Assembly (NCBI GenBank): GCA_022606425.2
Contig: JAHDVF020001371.1
Location: 1-64,000, forward strand
DNA length: 64,000 bases
Reading direction: 5' to 3'
Origin: Lepidostoma basale
Lineage: Eukaryota > Arthropoda > Insecta > Trichoptera > Lepidostomatidae
Of the stretch, positions 46,656 through 64,000 are shown piece after piece. The position numbers and the translations under genes are program-made. How positions within the stretch are numbered: position 1 is the stretch's first letter; the number at the start of each line of letters is the position of its first letter. Below the pieces are notes generated by a model. That model was not told the DNA's origin and ran no database searches. It saw only the letters and a list, made by a program, of their open reading frames with translations.

Positions 46656-46976
46656 TTAGGAAGACAAGATACTTTCTAAAGTCAATAGTATTTGCCCCCT
46701 GAACGTACTTTCACTAACATGAAAGACGTCGATCTCCGAGGAGACCGCGTTCAGCAGACTAATTGCTCTTCCCACCGGTGTCACCAGAGGCAGATTGGTT
46801 CTGGCGGCCGGTAGGTAAAACAATCTGTGCTGTCGCTGTCGGAGATATCTATCGGGGACAAAAAGACCAACATCCTCCAGTACGGCCGAGTTCTCGAAGT
46901 ATCCCCTAATTAATCTGAAGAAATGGGTTATTAGATGTCCATCTCTTCGAAGCTGTAAAGAATTGGTTCCGAGCAT
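46656..46976 (-). pseudogene. LINE C-terminal fragment
   Basis: The minus-strand frame reads FFRLIRGYFENSAVLEDVGL, then RYLRQRQHRLFYLPAARTNL and VGRAISLLNAVSSEIDVFHV. From memory, tails of the form RQHRLF.LP.ARTNL....P..R...L.N are common at the ends of insect non-LTR ORFs. No RT domain is nearby. Function is none; the element is 5' truncated. Confidence 0.5.
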
Positions 46977-47049
46977 TCCCAGAAGGTCTTAGGTAGGCGA
47001 CATATGGAAATCTGAAGAAGTTCTATAGTAAGATTCCCCAGTGTCTGAA

Positions 47050-47475
47050 ACGAAAAATGTATGATCAATGCGTACTTTCAGTACTGACATGGAGCAGAAA
47101 CGCTAACCCTCACCAAGTCGACCATAAGGAGACTCCGTGTAGCACAGAGGAAACACGAAAGACTCTCAGACCGGATCAGAAATACTGAAATACGTAGAAG
47201 GTCGGGAGTAACAGATATCGTCGCAAGGGTAGCGAAGCTTAAATGGTCATTTTCGGGACATGTTGCCAGATTGGCAGACGATAGATGGACCAGAAGGGTG
47301 GTAGAGTGGATACCTCGCGAAGACAAACGAAACAGAGGGAGAGCCCCCACACGATGGGCCGATGACATAAGAAGAATTGCTGGCGATTGGATGCAAAAGG
47401 CACAAGACAGGGATACGTGGAAAAGTATGGCGGAGGCCTATGTCCAGCAGTGGACGACAACGGCTGTCTAAGTAA
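47050..47475 (+). pseudogene. RTE-type LINE 3' end
   Basis: The plus-strand frame 47271-47471 reads RWTRRVVEWIPREDKRNRGR, then APTRWADDIRRIAGDWMQKA and AYVQQWTTTAV, the very conserved C terminus of insect RTE elements. Upstream (47050-47270) in broken frames are remnants of the preceding region (MYDQCVLSVLT, AKLKWSFSGHVARLADD). It is followed by AGTAAGTTAGTAAGTAAA. Severely 5' truncated, a typical dead-on-arrival LINE copy. Confidence 0.85.
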
Positions 47476-47569
47476 AGTAAGTTAGTAAGTAAAATCAAAT
47501 GAGAGGGATTTTCACACCCTCTCAACTGTTGACCCGTATAAGGACCACCCTAATATACGTAGGTATATT

Positions 47570-48060
47570 ATTTAATACTATATATTTAGGATTTCCCATA
47601 TCCGCAGACCGGCGAGGCGCACCCCTGGCCCTCGCGGAACTGGTTGCCACAACAGTACGCTCCCCTCCTCCGCTCGCTCGCCCGTGGCCGGCAGTCGGTA
47701 GTCAGTAGACTCAGTAGCGCCGCTGTGCCCGTCCCGCGGTCGGCGCGTGTGCCACACAAACACTAAACCGTTTTCTTTGTGGAGTGCAATGTCTCGCAGA
47801 CGGTTCCTCGGATAGTGTTCCGCCAGCGAGAGGATAGAGCACGCTCGCTCGAGATAGCGGTCCACATCGCGAGCGTGTGACTGCCGGACCCCAGAGCCGG
47901 CACATCCAGGGGTAAGGGGACGTGGTGCGGCCACCAGCGCACAGCGAACAGTTCCAATATTATATTAGACAGGAATGCGGGGCGCCTAGGACGAGCGGGT
48001 GGCTAGCGAAGGACACGAGTCGTGCAGATTCAACACGTTCAACGTAATGACACTACCAGA
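47570..48060. other. GC-rich promoter-like stretch
   Basis: A rise in GC around 47600-47960 with repeated CAGTCGGTAGTCAGTAGACT words and many CpG-rich segments. It could be a promoter or first exon of the downstream plus-strand transporter gene or the relic of a repeat; open frames on the minus strand have no recognisable domain. Confidence 0.3.
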
Positions 48061-49183
48061 GATCAGGCGTATCCGTGTTCTATGCCTTTTCTGCAACCAA
48101 CGTCTGTTCTGAAGATGGAGACGCCAGCGATCCGAAACCTCTCACGATGTCTATGCCCCTAATAGTGAGTTTAGACTTCAGAACAGGCTTTATTGAGCAC
48201 GCGTCTTCCCAAGGAACTAGTCGGCACATGTCACACGAAGAAATAGAATCAGCTGGGCCGAGCCGGAGATCCGTGATGCAAGACAGTACCATATACCTAC
48301 TCGTACCTATAGTCTACATACCGTATTTCAATTATTGTATCGAAAATGCTAAATATATAATTTGTTTGTTTACTAGAAGTTATTTTATAATTTATGTAAA
48401 TGACATGTTTCGCCTGTCTAAGGCATTATCAAATGTAGCGAAAATCAAACGCGTTGTTGATTTTGAACACGAGTTAAAAGAGCTGTATAACCAACCCATC
48501 AATCGAACTCAAATTTGTATTTTTTTAAGTTTCTCATTCATATTCTCATTAAAATATCGTTCGCTTCCAATTGAATCTTGCGGAAGTTTATTTGTTTACA
48601 TTTAATTTTTTCTCTCTTCTGACGTAAACGTGTCGATGAACGTTTCAATACCCATATTAAAAGTAACAGCTGGAGTCTGACGGGATCTCACAAGGATCAG
48701 GCTGCATTCCCCCCTGCCCCAAGTAGAAATGGTGGAGCAGCAAAATGTTCTTCCATTAACACCTCTTCCTGCCAACACATCCATTTCATTTGAAAATATA
48801 ATACAACCCCTTCGCCTTAATTTTCATCCTAGCGCAATACGTCTTACAAGAGTAGGTACAGGTACTTGCTCATTTCTAGAGAGAGAAAACATTTTCAGTC
48901 GGGCCGCTGGAGGTAGAACTGAAAATCGCGAACTTCCTGGTGAATGTGTCAATATGGGTAGACCTGAGGCGCGGGCGGAAAGTTTGTAGTATTAAAAAGG
49001 GCAAATATTGGGGCTGCGTCGCGTCGGATGGTACCTAAGCGTAATTAAGTAAGATATCGCAGTTTACATATTTTGCTACTGTTTATACCTACTCGCAAGT
49101 AGGTGGGTCTATACATAATACACTGTCCCTAACACCAGTGCGTTAGGTAGGTATACTGTCTGACTGTCGCATTACTGTTGCAG

Positions 49184-54045
<4,862 letters not shown>

Positions 54046-55514
54046 CTGTAGGGTGCGCGCTACGCTTGGTGGCCACCGCATAATTCCTATTTAAGTCAAT
54101 ATTGATGGAAATATGGACTTGACATTCTCATTTATCATAGTTATGACCAATGTCTGACAAGTCAATGAAGTTTATGCACACCAGCATAATAAAGTACATC
54201 GAATAATCTTTACTAGAGCTATCATAAAAATGGACATCTTTTTTGTATTTTCAATTTATTTCAATTGCTTTATTATTATTAAATTAAAAGTGTGATGTAA
54301 ATAATAAAAGTACTTAATTAAGCGGCGATCTGTGTGCGATCTGCGTTTATTTATACAAAAGAGATTAAAAGTGTTGTATTAAGTCTCCCCTTCCACATTG
54401 GTGAGCGTAAGAATTTACTTGATGATAAGGCGCACTCAACTCATTGTACTGCAAAATGACCTTTAAGGCGTCCTGTAAGAGAACCATTGTCCTTGGCAGT
54501 AGCCACAGACCTCATCCTGTTGGAACCACAGTTGTATGTGGTTTGATGGTATTATAACTGCAGCATCGGCTTCAGTTCAAAGAAAAGGGGGCCAACAATA
54601 CACACTAATGGGAATACGGGGGCGAGCGAGAACCTTTCTTCTCGGATTATCCGTGACCCTCAGGGGGTACATATTACATTAACCCCTATAGTCTATTTTA
54701 TATTGCAACTTATTTTGGAAATTATGAATGAGCAAGTCCAGAATAGAAGGATCTGGTGGTCCATGGTCCATCCACCCTGCGAGAGGTTAACTAAGGGTAA
54801 AGGTTGCGAGAGATGATGAGGAGATCTGAACAATGAAAAAATAAATTGTTTGTGTTTCCGTTTCCCTAGTCCGTGCTTTGGAAATGAATGGGCTGGGTGG
54901 GGGTGGGAGGAGAGGCCTATCATTATGTACTCGTAGCATCACAATCCTTACATAATCTTGTATTGGAGTCAAACAATTACAGTCATTCGTTTATACTGTT
55001 GGAAACCTCATTTTCCTAGAAATTTTATTATATCTTATGGGAGTGACATGTTCAGCCTTGCTAGGACTTTATCAAATAAGCAAACATATCGACGTCTTTC
55101 ATTTAAGAGAATGTACATTCAGAAGACAAATACTCTTGACTTTAGAGAGTAAGTAACCATCACTCATACGTTCCTGGTGTTATATTGTATATATTTTATT
55201 TCACCTGTACTCAATAGATGCCTTTAACATTAATATTGTTGAGATAGTAAACTGATTTGATTTGATTTGATGGCTGTTCATTTTTTTGAAGATTCCCATA
55301 TACCTGTTTTTGCTTAATTTTATATATGCTTATATCAAGTCTATTAAGTATTTAATAATTAAACCCCGCGATGATTAATCTTAGATCACTAAACTAGTTT
55401 TAGAGTTCCATTGTCACCAAACATTAGTCATTTTGACTAACAAAATGAAACGACAATGTATATTTTTAAATGACATTTATTAATTTAAAAAGTGGGTAAC
55501 ATGAAAGGACATAA
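54046..55514. other. 3' UTR of SLC6 and intergenic DNA
   Basis: No gene recognised. Contains a possible poly-A signal AATAAAGTAC near 54187 and AT-rich DNA with diverged dispersed-repeat words near 55035-55080. Confidence 0.4.
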
Positions 55515-55765
55515 TGAAGACTACAGGGGAAAAACAAGGAATGTCAGTTAAAATTCAAAATAAACGTAATAATGCCATCTAGCGGCATTTGTACGTATCT
55601 ATCCACAGTAAAATTTTCATATTCAAAAATCATGTGTGTCATCGACTATGGCCAGATAATCGATTGCTAATTGCTAAGAAATATAAAGACTTTGATTAGC
55701 TTTATTCTCAATTTATTCTAATTAACCTTCTACTGACATTCCTTGTTTTTCCCCTGTAGTCTTCA
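55515..55765. mobile_element. 251-bp MITE related to the 8.2-kb element
   Basis: Terminal inverted repeats TGAAGACTACAGGGGAAAAA and TTTTTCCCCTGTAGTCTTCA are identical in type to those of 8204-9499. The subterminal regions match both halves of that larger element in reverse orientation (for example AAAGCTAATCAAAGTC on the complement, and CATCTAGCGGCATTTGTACG versus CGTACAAATGACGCTAGATA). It has lost the internal ~1 kb with the transposase-like frame. Confidence 0.9.
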
Positions 55766-57288
55766 TATATATATTACAGTTTCTTAAAAACTATACGACA
55801 CATTAAGTTAGTTAATCTCAGCAGTCTAAACAGACAGGAATAGTATGTTGGTCACAAATGGACTTCCTACAGAAGTGACACGACACTTTGGTCATCCTGT
55901 GCTTCTGGTGTTCTGGTATGGGCAAACTGCAATTTTCTCTTATTTGACTGTGCTTGAGAAGTAGGTAATAGCCACAACATTTTCAATTTTTAGGAAATCT
56001 CTGATACCTACTGGCCTTGATATCTCTGATACCTACTGTATGTATATGAATAGTATAAGATAATTCTTTGTACTTCTCCTTTTTCAAATCAATTTCAATA
56101 TTCGTGCGGATTACAACTTGGTCAATCATTTCAACAGAATAATATAATCGGACCTACAGTATCTCTTGCTTCATTGGATGCCCATTTGGGTTTATTATTT
56201 TTATAAATGTAGGCTTCTCTTGAATGAATGACCGAGTTTTGAAGTGAAGACGCGGGTTGATGTGACTCGGGAAAATCGTCTTCGGAGTGAAAAATCATAT
56301 TTCTGTTTCAGCTAACTCTGACGACATTCAACTCCTCATCGAAAGAGACCAAAGATTCTTCATCACTAACGTCGGTGTTTACGCAGAGGTCTTCTTCTTA
56401 GTTATCTTCTTGTTCAGGGTTTGAAAGTTCACCAGGCAGTCGTGCGAGTTCTTGGTCATTAGACTAATTAAAAAACTACATAATTTTATCTTGATCCCGT
56501 GCCAAATCCATCTAAAACAGAGAATAAACACCTTTACTAAATGTTCAAATACATATTTTTCCCCTTTACACAATGATAAAATACATGACTCTTGTTTTTT
56601 TATTAAATAACAAAAGAAATTAATAAAAAAAAACATTTATACAAGAAGTAAATAAAAAAAACTGTTTTTTATTTAAGGCGTAAATCGATTCACTTTACTC
56701 ACGTAATGACTAAACATTAGTGTGTGAGACTAACGAGTGGCCAAAATTCCGGAAGTAAAATGCGTGCGACGCGTCGCATGCACGAAGGTCACTAAAACTC
56801 TGAATTAGAAGAGTACTGGACGCGGCGCAGCGGGATGGAAGATTGCCGGGAACATACCTAAACAGAGAATAATGTTTAGTGAATTAGGTTTAAAGAAACT
56901 CACGGCAATACAGATGCACAATATGTTTCTATGTTTTAGGTTGAAGAATTACTTGGAAAATATATTATGCTCCCTCTTATAATTCTATGAGAAGAACAAT
57001 TATAGCAATACATACTTCTAAAAAGGGGTAATAATCACGAAATGTTATTAACATACACTTACGCTAATAACCCACATGCTAACCAACCACTTATTCTCTT
57101 ATAGAACTATAGCTATAACGATAGCTCCTTTAGAACATTCTTTTTTGAAAAGAGTGGTTGAGAACTGACTACTATTTTTCTACGTACTCAAATAAATGCG
57201 CTTTACTTCCAAGGCTGGCAAAAGTTATAAGTAGGATAAAGATTTTGTGTGCTGGCAACATTACTTTTACATTATATTAAAATGTTAT
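55766..57288. other. Intergenic, no gene seen
   Basis: AT-rich sequence without a convincing frame, apart from a low-complexity minus-strand frame near 56379-56636 that I do not call. Confidence 0.4.
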
Positions 57289-57438
57289 GGGTAGGGCCAC
57301 ACCGAAGTGCAAGGGTCGGAGGCTAGATGGACACCTGGTGAACCAACAAATGGCGTACTATGGGACCGGCCACACTATCGGGTTCACAAGCCAACTGTGT
57401 CTCGGCGCCTACCCAGGCACTCCGGTGTGGCCGTACCC
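57289..57438. mobile_element. 150-bp GC-rich MITE
   Basis: GGGTAGGGCCACACCGAAGT at the left faces ACTCCGGTGTGGCCGTACCC at the right (inverted repeats with two or three mismatches). The interior is GC-rich and non-coding, in contrast to AT-rich flanks. TSD not resolved; TA or TTA-like flanks suggest a PIF/Harbinger or P-type MITE. Confidence 0.7.
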
Positions 57439-58101
57439 TAATTGAACTATTTTGAAATCATCGATTCTTAACCATCTTCTGATGAATATAATAACCAGAA
57501 GATGGAAGCCAGTCGAAACTAAAAAATCATGTGAAATTAAACTAATAACAAATAATAGAATATTTTTTTATGCATGTTTTTTTATTTTCATTATTTATTA
57601 TTATAACACCGCGAAGTTTTAAGAGAAGAACGATTACGAATCGGATCACGGGAGAAAGCATTGAACCGTGCAACGCATAGAGGGGCTACATGCTTGCGAT
57701 ACATGCAATTACGCGCGAGATGGAGCGGGCGCGGGCGTGCTGTCCCCCGTCGCCGCATATCGGAAGAGAGGACCCCGCCCCGCTTCACCAGCACTCGTGC
57801 CGTGTGTTCCATGTGCTGCGAAATTGGAAACAAATGCTGATGTTGGATCAAGTTCTGACTTCCTCATCGTGAATAAAGCGTGCTGCATGTTGAGATGTAG
57901 TTTTCGCAAGGGAGAACCTATGAGATCATTTCTCCAACTCCTTAAAATAATTAAACAACACATTTAAAATAATTAGATACAGTTGTTGACAAGTAAGGCC
58001 TTTGTGTTGCATGCATTAATATTTGTGTTATTATACCTACGTGTATAGAATATTCTCCATATAAGGGCTCTCACGGAATCAAGGGATACCATACTGATAT
58101 A
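57439..58101. other. Intergenic, unassigned frame near 57.7 kb
   Basis: A moderately GC-rich patch at 57640-57930 is open on both strands (up to ~99 codons) but shows no domain, no splice-bounded structure and no credible start; it may be repeat-derived. Confidence 0.35.
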
Positions 58102-59012
58102 GCCATGTTTCATGGCATAGTAGGTAAGATTGCACTAGACAAATTTTACATGACCGAAAATACGTTTTCTCTCTGGAGGCTTGTTTGATCTTAGTTAAGT
58201 TTAATTTTAATTAGTGATAAGACTATGTAAGACAATTTAAAAACAATAATAGTGTTTAAGGAAGTGAAGTGACAATTTTGTGATTAAGAAAATAGCGTTC
58301 TGCCCCGGTATCGCAATTCAGTTAGGTACTGCCGGCCGGATGCAGAGTGGCCACACTTTGGGGGGGGGATGACCTAACCCCCTCCCCCCACCCTGCGAAT
58401 TGGAGTCCGCGCTCGACCAGCGAGTTAGTCCGTCCCCCGGCCCTCGGGAAGGAGCATCTCTCCCCGGCCGCGCGCCGGGGACATATTCTAAAAACTCGTC
58501 AGTAGTGAGTCCCGCGAGGGGGATAATCTCAAAATTTCGCGATACGTGCCGCACGGCGCCAGCTAATCACCATTGGGGCTTGATGCTGGCCACCGCTGTC
58601 CATCATCTGCGTGATGCCCCTCAGCCCGGGAGATAGAAGTGGACGCCGGGCATCCTTCTGTGCCGTGCAGCCTCTGGCAGTCCTCGTGCTAACCAGCCGC
58701 GCCGGCTTCCGTCAGCGTCGGTCCTCGCCGCCGATCGCCGCCATCGTTAGTTACTTTAGTTTTAATTCGTTGGCCAACGAATAGCATGTAAGTCCCCTTT
58801 AGTTTATAAGTACTCTTCTTTCTTTATTTTGTGTCATTAAATGTAATTGTAAATAGTAAATATTGGTTTCAATCTCATGTCACTATACATCCCGGAGCAC
58901 CTCAGAGATCACATATGAGGTTACATTAGCGAAGCACATGGGCATGGTACACGTTGTGAGGAGTTCCTTCGAGATCGGGAGTGAGATACGAGTAATCTTC
59001 ATTTTTCACCCC
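58102..59012 (-). repeat. ~0.93-kb dispersed repeat, copy C
   Basis: Reverse complement of the repeat at 40150-41056 and 42415-43326: starts at CATGTTTCATGGC, includes GTTTTCTCTCTGGAGGCTTG, the core GGGGCTTGATGCTGGCCACC, AATATTGGTTTCAATCTCAT, and ends TTTTTCACCCCGTGACAAC. It lies about 400 bp upstream of the Cdk8 start. Confidence 0.8.
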
Positions 59013-59412
59013 GTGACAACAACTTCTTCGTAACAATACTCTTTAAGACTAATTTTCATATTTCGCCTAATCACGATAATGCACAACTAAAATGAAATTG
59101 TTGACCTTTTGCATCAACCCACAATTATTGTGATCTCGCGAAATTCGTATAAACACATTTAATAAATAAAAACTGTGATTAAATCGTTTTTACCCCGTTT
59201 TGTACAATAATAATTTCCCTACCTACCCAAGCTATACTGTTTTTATATTTTGTTTTGTAAACACCATCCGAGTTTATTTGACAGAAGCAATACGAGCGTA
59301 GCGTTATTTTGATTAAAAAGCCGGGTTGCGTGTATTTAAAGATGTTAGATGTGTTAAAGTTTTTCTGATAAATATATATTTTTAATAATCCGAAGACAGA
59401 GTTTAGTGAACG

Positions 59413-64000
<4,588 letters not shown>

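Larger units (their letters stand above)
45947..48285 (+). other. Tentative first two coding exons of the SLC6 gene
   Basis: Candidate exon a: ATGGCGAG (45947-45954) with donor GTAAGT, phase 2. Candidate exon b: 48182-48285, after acceptor TTTAGACTTCAG, 104 nt, reading TGFIEHASSQGTSRHMSHEE and IESAGPSRRSVMQD, leaving at phase 1 with a weak donor A/GTACCA. The next exon (49184) enters at phase 1, so all three join in frame to the SLC6 N-terminal region. The hydrophilic composition suits a cytosolic N terminus. The evidence is phase agreement and composition only. Confidence 0.35.

Noticed and set aside
57591..57967. Overlapping frames on both strands near 57.7 kb
   Set aside because: Both open by GC composition; no domain or conserved start.

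Overview
This is a nuclear chromosome segment of an insect. Spliced genes with GT-AG introns, AT-rich intergenic DNA, a satellite built around the insect telomere word CCTAA/TTAGG, CYP6-type P450s, insect-style IAP genes, mariner, piggyBac, hAT and pogo relics and many short GTAGGTACCTAC-like words all fit a lepidopteran or close relative. The species cannot be named from the window alone.

Layout. 1-7080 is one block of a 110-112 bp satellite; every monomer carries a (CCTAA)n tract and most carry a full TGACGTCA palindrome. 7.1-20.9 kb is a transposon graveyard: a TIR element with a matching MITE at 55.5 kb, an IS630/Tc1-like pseudogene, a pogo element swollen by simple-sequence DNA, a piggyBac fragment, a pogo-like MITE, and a hAT element with perfect 8-bp target duplications that carries a 96-bp palindrome. 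20.9-28.4 kb holds a complete four-exon CYP6-like P450 (minus strand) and, upstream of it, a second P450 first exon with no exons 2-4 of its own. Between them lies a LINE interrupted in frame by a mariner. 32.4-39.8 kb holds two adjacent inhibitor-of-apoptosis genes (minus strand): a 2-BIR/RING gene (IAP1-like) and a 3-BIR/UBA/RING gene (IAP2-like, five exons). A 165-bp-arm perfect inverted repeat sits between them. 40-43.3 kb contains two copies of a ~0.93 kb dispersed repeat and a broken reverse transcriptase.

43.7-45.4 kb holds a mitochondrial-type acetyl-CoA acetyltransferase (ACAT1) followed 120 bp later by a glutaredoxin-like exon. A donor overlapping the thiolase stop codon would splice in frame into that exon. 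46-48 kb has LINE ends and a GC-rich promoter-like stretch. 49.2-54.0 kb encodes a very GC-rich, divergent SLC6-family transporter with one apparent 1-bp frameshift. 55-59 kb is intergenic with two MITEs and the third copy of the 0.93 kb repeat. 59.4 kb to the window end is Cdk8 (five exons and the start of a sixth), with a LINE of the 24 kb family in its third intron.

The genes do not form one pathway: detoxification (P450s), cell-death control (IAPs), acetyl-CoA metabolism, transport and the Mediator kinase. The main points of interest are the satellite, the long hairpins, the possible shared 3' exons of the two P450 first exons, and the possible thiolase-glutaredoxin fusion transcript.
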